A DNA stretch of 10,766 nt from Succinimonas sp963628765 (GCA_963628765.1 CAVGFV010000135.1:1-10766), one strand, 5' to 3'. Numbered from the stretch's first letter, positions 1 through 7,026 are shown. Numbers and translations are program-made. Notes: generated by a model from the sequence alone, not told the origin.

Positions 1-66
1 GGCTTAGTTACTGGGCCAAACGGCATTTCTCACCCACGGGGATGCCCGAAGAGCCTCTTTTTGGCT
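1..66 (+). other. GC-rich structured element at the window edge, possibly the 3' end of an RNA gene or a terminator
   Basis: This stretch is far more GC-rich than the AT-rich sequence around it and folds well. CGGCAT (21-26) can pair with ATGCCCG (42-48, one bulged C) with a small inner CCC/GGG helix. GCCAAA (15-20) pairs perfectly with TTTGGC (60-65), or alternatively GGCT (1-4) pairs with AGCC (52-55), which would place TCTTTTT (56-62) right after a stem as in an intrinsic terminator. In an AT-rich genome such an island usually marks structured RNA, so it may be the tail of an upstream gene or small RNA read on the plus strand. The family is not recognised, and the strand is inferred only from the T-run. 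Confidence 0.35.
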
Positions 67-142
67 ATTAAATAAAACTCTAGTATTAATAAATTAAAGT
101 CATATTCCTTATTCTTTTTTTAGTATCCATGTCGCTCATACC

Positions 143-172
143 TTGCTTAAATTCACACTTTTTTGATAGAAT
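143..172 (+). promoter_or_regulatory. candidate sigma70 promoter of purM
   Basis: TTGCTT (143-148) and TAGAAT (167-172) are separated by 18 bases, a fair match to the -35 and -10 consensus. The predicted transcript would start near 179 and have a leader of about 40 bases before purM. No PurR-like 16-base palindrome (ACGCAAACGTTTGCGT type) was seen nearby, so purine control of this promoter is not evident. Confidence 0.5.
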
Positions 173-220
173 AGCCGAAATCTTTTTTAATCATCTCTTA
201 CGAGGCTGATTCAGCAAATT

Positions 221-1258
221 ATGGATAAACAGAAGTTAAGCTACAAAGAAGCTGGTGTTGATATTGATGCCGGTAATGCTCTTGTTAATAATATCAAGGG
301 TACTGTAAAGTCAACCACACGCCCAGAAGTTATGGGAAGTATTGGTGGTTTTGGTGCTTTATGCGGTATTCCATCTCGTTATAAAAATCCAGTACTTGTT
401 TCTGGCACTGATGGTGTTGGTACCAAACTCCGTTTAGCAATTGACTTCAAGAAACACGATACTGTTGGTATTGATCTTGTTGCAATGAGTGTAAACGATC
501 TTATTGTTCAAGGCGCAGAACCTTTGTTTTTCCTTGACTACTATGCAACTGGAAAACTTAATGTTGAAGATGCTACTAAGGTAATTGCAGGCATCGGTGA
601 AGGTTGTCGTCAATCAGCTTGTGCTCTTATTGGTGGTGAAACAGCTGAAATGCCAGGTATGTACCATGATGCAGACTACGATTTAGCTGGATTTGCAGTA
701 GGTGTAGTAGAGAAAGACGAAATCATCGATGGTAGCAAAGTTAAACCAGGCGACAGCGTTATCGCAATTGCTTCATCTGGTCCACATTCAAATGGCTACT
801 CTCTCATAAGAAAAGTACTTGAAGTTTCAAAGGCTGATCCATACGCAAAATTGTCAGATGGACGCACCATTATTGACTCATTACTAACTCCAACAAGAAT
901 TTACGTTAAGCCAATTCTCAACCTCATGAAAGAAACCACAATCCATGCACTTGCTCACATTACAGGTGGTGGCTTCTGGGAAAACATTCCTCGTGTTCTT
1001 CCAAAGGGAACCAAGGTAGTATGCCAAAGTTCAAGTTGGACTTGGCCAGAAGTCTTCAAATGGATTCAGAAAAACGGTAATATCGAAACTCACGAAATGT
1101 ATCGCACATTTAACTGTGGTGTTGGTATGATCGTTGTTGTTGACAAAGAAAATGCTGAAAAGGCTGTTTCAGTATTAAATTCTAGTGGCGAACATGCTTG
1201 GGTTATTGGTTCAATTGAAAAAGCCAATGACGGTGAAGAACAAGTTGAAATCAAGTAA
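221..1258 (+). CDS. purM: phosphoribosylformylglycinamidine cyclo-ligase (AIR synthetase)
   Basis: PurM closes the imidazole ring in de novo purine synthesis, converting FGAM and ATP to AIR, ADP and phosphate in the cytoplasm. The 345-residue product has the same length as the E. coli enzyme and resembles it along its whole length. Visible landmarks are the N-terminal LSYKEAGVDIDAGNAL segment, the nucleotide-binding SGTDGVGTKL loop (61-70), VNDLIVQGAEPLFFLDYYATGK (about 91-112), GGETAEMPGMYH (138-149), SSGPHSNGYSL (185-195) and TGGGFWENIPRVLP in the C-terminal domain. The ATG start fits the family's N-terminus, but the only Shine-Dalgarno-like match, GAGG (202-205), lies 15 bases upstream, which is long. 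In enteric bacteria purM is usually followed by purN; here a terminator and a convergent gene follow instead. Identification is very secure. Confidence 0.97.
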   Translation: MDKQKLSYKEAGVDIDAGNALVNNIKGTVKSTTRPEVMGSIGGFGALCGIPSRYKNPVLVSGTDGVGTKLRLAIDFKKHDTVGIDLVAMSVNDLIVQGAEPLFFLDYYATGKLNVEDATKVIAGIGEGCRQSACALIGGETAEMPGMYHDADYDLAGFAVGVVEKDEIIDGSKVKPGDSVIAIASSGPHSNGYSLIRKVLEVSKADPYAKLSDGRTIIDSLLTPTRIYVKPILNLMKETTIHALAHITGGGFWENIPRVLPKGTKVVCQSSSWTWPEVFKWIQKNGNIETHEMYRTFNCGVGMIVVVDKENAEKAVSVLNSSGEHAWVIGSIEKANDGEEQVEIK

Positions 1259-1278
1259 ATGATTTTTTACTAATAAAT

Positions 1279-1310
1279 AAAAAAGGAGATTTTTTAAATC
1301 TCCTTTTTTT
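1279..1310. terminator. bidirectional intrinsic terminator between purM and gmhA
   Basis: AAAAAAGGAGATTT (1279-1292) and AAATCTCCTTTTTT (1296-1309) form a 14-base-pair hairpin with a TTT loop. The A-run on the left and T-run on the right provide a U-tract in either direction, fitting its place between two convergent genes. Confidence 0.88.
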
Positions 1311-1340
1311 ATGCTTAATAATAATTTGTTTATTAAGCAT
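1311..1340. repeat. perfect 10-bp inverted repeat spanning the gmhA stop codon
   Basis: ATGCTTAATA (1311-1320) and TATTAAGCAT (1331-1340) are exact reverse complements separated by 10 bases. The right arm contains the gmhA stop codon (1333-1335). The repeat directly abuts the purM/gmhA terminator hairpin, so a minus-strand transcript would carry two hairpins in series. It lacks a T-run of its own and may stabilise the gmhA mRNA 3' end or assist termination; this role is inferred. Confidence 0.6.
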
Positions 1341-1911
1341 TTGCCATTTTGGTCTCTATTGCATGAATTAAAATGTGTATCACCTTAATATGCACTTCCT
1401 GAATACGATCAGCAAAACCAAAATGAGGAACTCTTATCTCAACGTCAGCTAAGCCTGCAAGTTTACCACCGTCTTTACCTGTCAAAACAACTGTTTTCAT
1501 TCCTATCTTTTTAGCTGTTTCTACAGCATTGATAATGTTCACAGAATTGCCACTTGTGGATATTCCTAAAAAAACATCCCCTCTTCTACCAACTCCTTCA
1601 AGATAGCGTGAAAAAACATACTGAAAACCATAATCATTTGAAACGCAAGATAAATGACTTGGGTCAGAAATTGCTATTGCTCCATATGCTGGGCGATTTT
1701 CACGATAACGTCCTGTGAGTTCTTCGGCAAAATGCATCGCGTCACAATGGCTTCCACCATTGCCAGCTGAAATAATTTTTCCATTATTCTTTAATGATGA
1801 ACTCATAATCTCTGCAGCGTTTTCTATAGACGATATAGTAGATTCGCTATTTATAAATTTGGTGAGCACATCTCTAGCTTCTTCTAGCTCTTGTTTTATA
1901 TCATATGACAC
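1333..1911 (-). CDS. gmhA: phosphoheptose isomerase (sedoheptulose 7-phosphate isomerase)
   Basis: GmhA converts sedoheptulose 7-phosphate to D-glycero-D-manno-heptose 7-phosphate, the first step towards ADP-heptose for the LPS inner core. The 192-residue protein is a single SIS (sugar isomerase) domain and equals the E. coli protein in length. It keeps the SAGNGGSHCDAMHFAEELTG segment (48-67), the GISTSGNS phosphate-binding loop (116-123), LTGKDGG (143-149) and RVPHFGFADRIQEVHIKVIH (160-179). Residues matching the zinc ligands and active site of the family are H60, E64, Q171 and H179. Translation begins at GTG (1909-1911); AAGGAG on the minus strand (1920-1925) lies 8 bases upstream, which strongly supports this start. 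It follows dnaQ after a 39-base gap on the same strand, so co-transcription is likely. Presence of the gene implies a heptose-containing LPS. Confidence 0.96.
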   Translation of the reverse strand: MSYDIKQELEEARDVLTKFINSESTISSIENAAEIMSSSLKNNGKIISAGNGGSHCDAMHFAEELTGRYRENRPAYGAIAISDPSHLSCVSNDYGFQYVFSRYLEGVGRRGDVFLGISTSGNSVNIINAVETAKKIGMKTVVLTGKDGGKLAGLADVEIRVPHFGFADRIQEVHIKVIHILIHAIETKMANA

Positions 1912-1950
1912 AGCTATAACTCCTTAAAAGCAAGCTCTATTACAAAATCA

Positions 1951-2955
1951 TTAGTCATCAGAAACAATACCTGCTTTAGCATCAGATTCTCTTTCTCGCC
2001 TCTTGGCTTCTTCAAGTTCTTCTTTTTTCAGTGCTAATTTTTCCTTTTTAATATCATCAGCAAGTTTTTGTCTCTCTTGGGAAAATTTTATATATCTATC
2101 GTAGGCATCTGGTTCATTAGGATACTCTTTTTCGAGAAGTTTTCTTAAAGCTTCTTGAATCATATCTTCGTTTAAAACCTTTACTACTTTGCCATCCTTC
2201 TCCTTTTCGAGAAATTTTATTTTGTATTCGTCACCAAACAAAATTTCATTATTTTCCGCTTTTGGATTATTCATTCTTAAAAGATAAAGAATATGATCAG
2301 CTTTTTCAAAAATAGATGGTTTTTGGATTTTGGTCTTCTTATAACTACTGAGATCGAACGACTCAACTACACTTGTTGTCTGAGGACCTTCTGTAAACAA
2401 GGATTCTTGACCACCAGTCATCGCTAGATATACTTCAGACAAAATTTGCGCATCCAATAATGCACCATGCGATGTTCTTGCAGATTCATCAACATCAAGC
2501 TTAGTACATAATGCATCTAGGCTAACATGTTGTCCTGGAAATTTTTCCTTAGCAACTTCTAGAGTATCGGTAACTTGGCATATATTCTCAATCTTTACAT
2601 TTTTGCCAATGAGTTCCATCTCATGATTTAAAAATCCAACGTCGAATTTTGCGTTATGAATAATTAACTCAGAACCAACAATAAAATCATAAAATTGCTG
2701 ATAAACTTCAGAAAACTTTGGTTTGTTTTTTAAGAATTCGTCTGAAATATGGTGAACATTAAAAGCTTCTTCATCCACAGGTCTTTCTGGATTCAGATAA
2801 ATTTGGAGTTCTCTTCCTGTCGGCTTACGTCCTAGTATTTCAACACAACCTATTTCTATAACCCTATGATCTCCAGGGGTTCCATCGTCACTCTTACCAG
2901 TTGTTTCTGTATCAAGGCATACCTTTCTTTCACACAACTCATGATATTTGGACAT
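1951..2955 (-). CDS. dnaQ: DNA polymerase III epsilon subunit, 3'-5' proofreading exonuclease, with long C-terminal extension
   Basis: DnaQ is the proofreading subunit of the replicative polymerase core. From the preferred start the protein has 334 residues against 243 in E. coli. The DEDDh exonuclease domain (about 10-180) is complete: LDTETTG gives D15 and E17, HNAKFDVGF gives D105, and SHGALLDA gives H163 and D168. QESLF (183-187), just after the domain, sits where E. coli has its beta-clamp motif and fits the QxxLF-type clamp consensus. The remaining 140 or so residues are not recognisable as the short alpha-binding tail of E. coli; they are charged and end in a Lys/Glu/Arg-rich stretch (about 290-325) likely to form a long helix or coiled coil. 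A GTG at 2970 would add five residues, but the ATG at 2955 has GGAG seven bases upstream and yields an MSK-type start. Divergent rnhA next door is the enteric arrangement. Confidence 0.95.
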   Translation of the reverse strand: MSKYHELCERKVCLDTETTGKSDDGTPGDHRVIEIGCVEILGRKPTGRELQIYLNPERPVDEEAFNVHHISDEFLKNKPKFSEVYQQFYDFIVGSELIIHNAKFDVGFLNHEMELIGKNVKIENICQVTDTLEVAKEKFPGQHVSLDALCTKLDVDESARTSHGALLDAQILSEVYLAMTGGQESLFTEGPQTTSVVESFDLSSYKKTKIQKPSIFEKADHILYLLRMNNPKAENNEILFGDEYKIKFLEKEKDGKVVKVLNEDMIQEALRKLLEKEYPNEPDAYDRYIKFSQERQKLADDIKKEKLALKKEELEEAKRRERESDAKAGIVSDD

Positions 2956-2962
2956 CAATACA

Positions 2963-2966
2963 CTCC
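2963..2966 (-). promoter_or_regulatory. ribosome binding site that favours the ATG start of dnaQ
   Basis: On the minus strand GGAG (2963-2966) lies seven bases before the ATG at 2953-2955. It overlaps the segment between that ATG and the alternative GTG at 2968-2970, so the ATG is the better start. Confidence 0.6.
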
Positions 2967-3074
2967 ACACTCATATTTGTTCCATTTTAACGCATAACAA
3001 TGGATAAGAACATCAATTTAAAAAAACTACGATCTAGATATCAATTTTATAAAAATCATCGTCAAAATCGCTAT

Positions 3075-3103
3075 TTGCTTTAATTGTTAAAAAATTGTAT
3101 AAT
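3075..3103 (+). promoter_or_regulatory. sigma70 promoter of rnhA (and probably mltD)
   Basis: TTGCTT (3075-3080) and a perfect TATAAT (3098-3103) are separated by the optimal 17 bases. Transcription would begin near 3110, leaving a leader of about 25 bases before rnhA. The site lies in the divergent dnaQ-rnhA region (2956-3135); no equally clear minus-strand promoter for dnaQ was found there. Confidence 0.72.
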
Positions 3104-3135
3104 AGATCCGTTTTGTTTTTAAACTATCATCTGTA

Positions 3136-3603
3136 ATGAAGCATATAGAAATTTACTCCGATGGTTCTTCTTTAGGAAACCCAGGCCCAGGTGGTTATGG
3201 TGTTATTCTTAGGTATCCTGAAAAAGATTATGAAAAAGAATTCTCTGAAGGATTCAATCTCACAACAAATAACCGTATGGAGTTAAGAGGCGTTATTACA
3301 GGTCTCAGCAAACTCAAAGAACCTTGCGATGTTTTGATTATCACTGACAGCCAGTATGTAATAAAGGGATTCACTGAGTGGCTACCGGGTTGGATAAAAA
3401 AAGGATGGAAAACTAGTAGCAAATCTCCTGTTGAAAATAGAGATTTGTGGCAAGAACTTCTGACCCAAGCAAATAGACATGAAATTACTTGGCACTGGAT
3501 AAAAGGACACAATGGACATGCATATAATGAAAGATGCGATGAATTGGCAAGAAAAGCTGCTAGCAGTACACCGACAAAAAAAGACCCAGGCTACAATCAT
3601 TAA
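3136..3603 (+). CDS. rnhA: ribonuclease HI
   Basis: RNase HI cleaves the RNA strand of RNA-DNA hybrids, removing R-loops and helping with primer removal. The 155-residue length equals the E. coli enzyme. The metal-binding carboxylates are all present: D9 in YSDGSSLGNPGPGGYG, E49 in TTNNRMEL, D71 in ITDSQYV and D133 in NERCDELA. The flexible-loop histidine corresponds to H123 in WIKGHNGH. The substrate-binding basic protrusion of this subfamily is present as WIKKGWKTSSKSPVENRDLW (84-103). The start lacks a clear Shine-Dalgarno sequence, as expected for a short AT-rich leader. The 3' end overlaps the reading frame of mltD downstream, suggesting translational coupling. Confidence 0.97.
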   Translation: MKHIEIYSDGSSLGNPGPGGYGVILRYPEKDYEKEFSEGFNLTTNNRMELRGVITGLSKLKEPCDVLIITDSQYVIKGFTEWLPGWIKKGWKTSSKSPVENRDLWQELLTQANRHEITWHWIKGHNGHAYNERCDELARKAASSTPTKKDPGYNH

Positions 3604-4657
3604 AAAAACATTATTTTTTGTTTTTATATCTTTATTCCTTAATGCATGTGCACACGAACGCGCAATTCAAGATACTGCTGAAGCTCCTGCTCCAGAAAGT
3701 ATCATGGCACCTGCTAACGCAAAAGTTCAAAACGAAGTCAATTCGTATGCTGATGCACTAATTTCAAGCTACACAGTTAAAAACACCAAACAAATGGCTG
3801 GTAGCTATAAATACGATCCTAATAACTCAAGAGTATTGCCAGAAAATTCTAACGATTACGAAGATAATCTATGGGAACATGCTCTATATAAAATGGAGTT
3901 TGTACTTCCAAAACATAAGTCTGCTCGCGTTGATAAAAGAACATTAAAACGTAATCTACAAGAAGGCCATTTATTTGCCTACTACATAATAAATGAGTTA
4001 AAAACTCGTAATATGCCTCTTGAATTAATTGCAATACCGATGATTGAAAGCACTTTTAATCCTAAGGCTTCATCACGTTTCGGTGTTGGATTGTGGCAAT
4101 TTACTACAGGAACCGCAAGAGTCTTTAAATTACATTCTGATAAGAATTATGATATGCGTAAAGACGTCATTGCATCAACTAATGCTGCATTAAATTACTT
4201 TTCTTACTTGCACAAAATGTTCAAAGATTGGAATCTTGCTGTAGCTGCGTATAACTGCGGAGAAGGTACAGTCCAAAGAGCAATTAGAAGAAATAGAGCT
4301 GCAGGCAAGCCAACAGATGTTTGGAGTTTACCTATTCCGCAGCATACCAAAAACTATGTTAGTAAATTATATGGCTTCACTGACATGATACGCAAAGCTG
4401 ATAAATATGGAATAACTTTACCAAACATGCCTTTCCGCCCTGTGTTCAGAAAAGTTTCTCTTAACGGACAAACCCTTGCTGAGATATCTAAGCACACAGG
4501 TGTGAGCGTCGAAAGATTATTAAAGTTAAATGCTGGATTTAATTCTGCATACGCCACAACTAAACATGTGAACTATGTTCTTGTCCCAATTGATGACCAA
4601 GACCTTATTTCTAACTATGTAATAAAGAAGAAGTCTCTATCTGCGATGAACAAGTAA
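3512..4657 (+). CDS. mltD: membrane-bound lytic murein transglycosylase D-like lipoprotein, short form without tandem LysM tail
   Basis: The protein is an SLT/GH23-type lytic transglycosylase, which cleaves the MurNAc-GlcNAc bond of peptidoglycan to leave a 1,6-anhydroMurNAc end. Residues are numbered from the ATG at 3512. KKTLFFVFISLFLNAC (31-46) is a lipoprotein signal with lipobox LNAC and lipidated C46, indicating membrane anchoring. The catalytic domain contains IPMIESTFNPKA with the presumed catalytic E179, GVGLWQFTTGTAR (191-203), AAYNCGEG (245-252) and WSLPIPQHTKNYV (271-283), all MltD-like. E. coli MltD has 452 residues and two clear C-terminal LysM domains; this protein stops about where they would begin, leaving only a weak LysM-like stretch (about 315-360). 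The start is uncertain: ATGs at 3512 or 3539 overlap rnhA and give an unusually long pre-signal, whereas ATT at 3599 gives a typical 16-residue signal. A terminator follows. Confidence 0.9.
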   Translation: MDMHIMKDAMNWQEKLLAVHRQKKTQATIIKKTLFFVFISLFLNACAHERAIQDTAEAPAPESIMAPANAKVQNEVNSYADALISSYTVKNTKQMAGSYKYDPNNSRVLPENSNDYEDNLWEHALYKMEFVLPKHKSARVDKRTLKRNLQEGHLFAYYIINELKTRNMPLELIAIPMIESTFNPKASSRFGVGLWQFTTGTARVFKLHSDKNYDMRKDVIASTNAALNYFSYLHKMFKDWNLAVAAYNCGEGTVQRAIRRNRAAGKPTDVWSLPIPQHTKNYVSKLYGFTDMIRKADKYGITLPNMPFRPVFRKVSLNGQTLAEISKHTGVSVERLLKLNAGFNSAYATTKHVNYVLVPIDDQDLISNYVIKKKSLSAMNK

Positions 4658-4677
4658 TATAACTCTTAATAATGTAA

Positions 4678-4714
4678 CTAAAAAGGCTTAGGTTTTTCGC
4701 CTAAGCCTTTTTTT
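4678..4714. terminator. bidirectional intrinsic terminator between mltD and ligA
   Basis: AAAGGCTTAGG (4682-4692) and CCTAAGCCTTT (4700-4710) form an 11-base-pair hairpin with a seven-base loop, followed by four more T residues on the plus strand. The A-run at its left flank provides a five-base U-tract for ligA transcripts arriving on the minus strand. It lies between convergent genes. Confidence 0.9.
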
Positions 4715-4769
4715 ATGAAGTTATTTTATTTAATTCTCGCAAAATCTAAGTACTTCAATAGTTTTATCG

Positions 4770-6929
4770 TTAGTTAGATAAGTTGTGAGCTTCTGTTAGT
4801 CGTTTATCAAGTTCTTCTTCATCAATTACTTCGATACCGAATTTCTTTGCATCTGTTAATTTACTACCAGGTTTATCGCCAGCTACAACAAGTGATGTTT
4901 TCTTAGATACAGAACCACTCACTTTCGCGCCTAAGGCTTCTAACTCTGACTTTATTTCGGAACGTGGCCTACTAAGAGTTCCTGTAAGCACTACTGTTCT
5001 TGCGAAAAAATAATTATTCTCAATATTTGCTAAAGTTTCATTGGTAACTTTTACACTTTGAGGTTCGTGTTTCCAAATATCTAGAATATCTTTTATTACC
5101 CTAATATTGTGGTCTTCAGTAAAAAAGTTGCATATATGCTTCGCACAAACATCACCAATATCATTAATTGTTTTTAAATCATCGAAGCTCGCTCTACTAA
5201 TTTCCCAAATAGAATCATAGTGTTTAGCTAAGCTTAGAGCAGTTGATTCACCAACCTCACGAATTCCTAAGGCATATATAAATTTATTCAAAGTGCAGTT
5301 TTTACTTGCTTCAATTGATTTATAAATATTTTCAGCCACCTTTGATTTCTTTGCGTTTATTTTCTTCGTTGTATCATCTGGGATGTCGCTAAACATATCT
5401 CTATAAACATCACCATCTTCTTTTAAATAACCAACATCAATGTCATTTTCTTCTGCATCTACACCTAAAATAACAGGTGTCATATTATCAATAGTAAGGT
5501 GATATATATCGTTAACTGTATGTAACAAACCTTTTTTCATAAATAGGTCAATATATCGTTCGCCTAATCCTTGAATATTAAGCGCATTTCGCGATACAAA
5601 GTGCAGCAGAGCTTCTTTGAGTTGCGCGTGACAATATATTCCACCAGTACATCTTGTTACAGCTTCTTCAGGTAGCCTTTCTAATTTACTGCCACAAGCA
5701 GGACAAACAGTAGGCCAAATAATATCCTGTTCCTCACCTGTTCTCCTATCAGTAACAACTCCTACTATCTGCGGTATAACATCTCCAGCTCTTCTTACTG
5801 TAACGCTATCACCAATTTTTACAGCTAACCTATCTATTTCATCTGCATTATGCAAAGTAACACTACTTATCGTAGTACCTGCAACCTTTACAGGTTCAAG
5901 TTTTGCTACTGGAGTTATTACACCAGTCCGTCCTACTTGAAAATCAACTCCTATAAGCTTTGTTATCTCTTCTTGAGCTGGAAACTTATGGGCTATGGAA
6001 AATCGAGGGGATCTTGAAATATATCCGAGTTCTTCTTGTTTTTTGATGCTGTTAACCTTGTAAACCACGCCATCAATATCATATGGTAAAGACATTCTCT
6101 TAGCTTCTATAGCATCATGAAATTCTCTTAGGAATTTAATACCATTGCCAACTCGAATTTCTTTATTTATAGGGACTCCCCAACTATGCACCAAATTTAA
6201 TCTATCAGAATGTCGATCAGGTAATTCTACACCACGACATTCAGGGACAAAGTAGCAATTAAAGGTTAAGCCTCTTTGCGCGGTTATTTTGGGATCCTTT
6301 TGTCTTAAACTGCCTGCAGCTGCATTTCTTGGGTTTGCAAAAGTCTTTTTGGCGCCAGCCTTATTATTTAGAGCATTAAAGCTATCGTGAGGCATATATA
6401 CCTCACCTCTAACTTCAAGGTATTCAGGTATATTCTCTCCCTGTAGCTCTAAAGGAACGTTGTTGATAGTTCTTACCTGGGCTGTGACATCTTCACCTAT
6501 AGAACCATCACCTCTAGTTGCTGCTTGAACTAAAGAACCATTCTCATAAATAATGCTACAAGCAAGACCATCTAGCTTAACTTCTGCACAGAACTCAATA
6601 TCTGATTCATTTTCATTTAAACCAGTTGCAACTCTGTTAACAAACTCGCCTAATTCTGCATCATTAAAAATATCATCAAGTGAAAGCATTCTTGTTTTAT
6701 GATGTACTTTCTTAAAATCAGAAAGTACCTCTCCACCTACTCTTTGAGTTGGTGAGTTCGGAGATCTTAGGCTTTCATTCTCGTTTTCTAAAGTCTGCAG
6801 TTCTCTAAAAAGCTTATCGTATTCTGAATCCGGTACTGTTGGAGCATCTAATACGTAATATTCATAACTATATCTGTTTAGAATTTTTCTTAATTCTTCA
6901 ACTCTTTTAATTACATTAACATAAACCAT
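4770..6929 (-). CDS. ligA: NAD+-dependent DNA ligase with an acidic insertion
   Basis: LigA seals nicks in duplex DNA using NAD+, joining Okazaki fragments and completing repair. The 719-residue protein shows the full family order: domain Ia with YEYYVLDAPTVPDSEYD (22-38), the adenylation domain with catalytic lysine K118 in AEVKLDG, RGDGSIGEDVT (139-149), EVRGEVYMP (172-180), FANPRNAAAGSLRQ (197-210) and YDIDGVVYKVN (283-293), the OB fold, a Cys4 zinc finger (C409, C412, C427, C433), helix-hairpin-helix repeats with ALGIREVGE (553-561), and a C-terminal BRCT domain (about 640-710). E. coli LigA has 671 residues; the difference is mostly an acidic stretch at about 482-525 inside the first HhH region. 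ATG at 6929 has GGAG ten bases upstream. It lies downstream of zipA on the same strand as in enteric bacteria, but a terminator separates them and no convincing ligA promoter was found in the 117-base gap. Confidence 0.97.
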   Translation of the reverse strand: MVYVNVIKRVEELRKILNRYSYEYYVLDAPTVPDSEYDKLFRELQTLENENESLRSPNSPTQRVGGEVLSDFKKVHHKTRMLSLDDIFNDAELGEFVNRVATGLNENESDIEFCAEVKLDGLACSIIYENGSLVQAATRGDGSIGEDVTAQVRTINNVPLELQGENIPEYLEVRGEVYMPHDSFNALNNKAGAKKTFANPRNAAAGSLRQKDPKITAQRGLTFNCYFVPECRGVELPDRHSDRLNLVHSWGVPINKEIRVGNGIKFLREFHDAIEAKRMSLPYDIDGVVYKVNSIKKQEELGYISRSPRFSIAHKFPAQEEITKLIGVDFQVGRTGVITPVAKLEPVKVAGTTISSVTLHNADEIDRLAVKIGDSVTVRRAGDVIPQIVGVVTDRRTGEEQDIIWPTVCPACGSKLERLPEEAVTRCTGGIYCHAQLKEALLHFVSRNALNIQGLGERYIDLFMKKGLLHTVNDIYHLTIDNMTPVILGVDAEENDIDVGYLKEDGDVYRDMFSDIPDDTTKKINAKKSKVAENIYKSIEASKNCTLNKFIYALGIREVGESTALSLAKHYDSIWEISRASFDDLKTINDIGDVCAKHICNFFTEDHNIRVIKDILDIWKHEPQSVKVTNETLANIENNYFFARTVVLTGTLSRPRSEIKSELEALGAKVSGSVSKKTSLVVAGDKPGSKLTDAKKFGIEVIDEEELDKRLTEAHNLSN

Positions 6930-7002
6930 ATGTAATTATCTCCACAGACCACAATTTCCAACTAAAGCGCACTTTTAACGATGATATTGGCTTTTTGAAT
7001 AC

Positions 7003-7026
7003 AAAAAACCCGGCATTAAAACCGGG
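7003..7026 (-). terminator. intrinsic terminator after zipA, upstream of ligA
   Basis: Read on the minus strand, CCCGG (7022-7026) and CCGGG (7009-7013) form a GC hairpin with an eight-base loop, followed at once by six T residues (7003-7008). It lies between zipA and ligA, so ligA would depend on read-through or its own promoter in the short remaining gap. Confidence 0.8.

Noticed and set aside
1..62. Minus-strand resemblance to a TPP riboswitch (TGAGAAAT after a small hairpin) and plus-strand resemblance to guanidine riboswitches (ACGG next to a CCC/GG stem) or to the RNase P 3' end (GGCTTA)
   Set aside because: Each match is only a few bases. The TPP candidate lacks the conserved GGATAAT segment where expected, only one proper ACGG hairpin is present, and the RNase P similarity is limited to six bases.
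1715..1927. Plus-strand open frame inside gmhA
   Set aside because: It is antisense to a strongly conserved gene and its translation resembles no protein; a shadow of gmhA.
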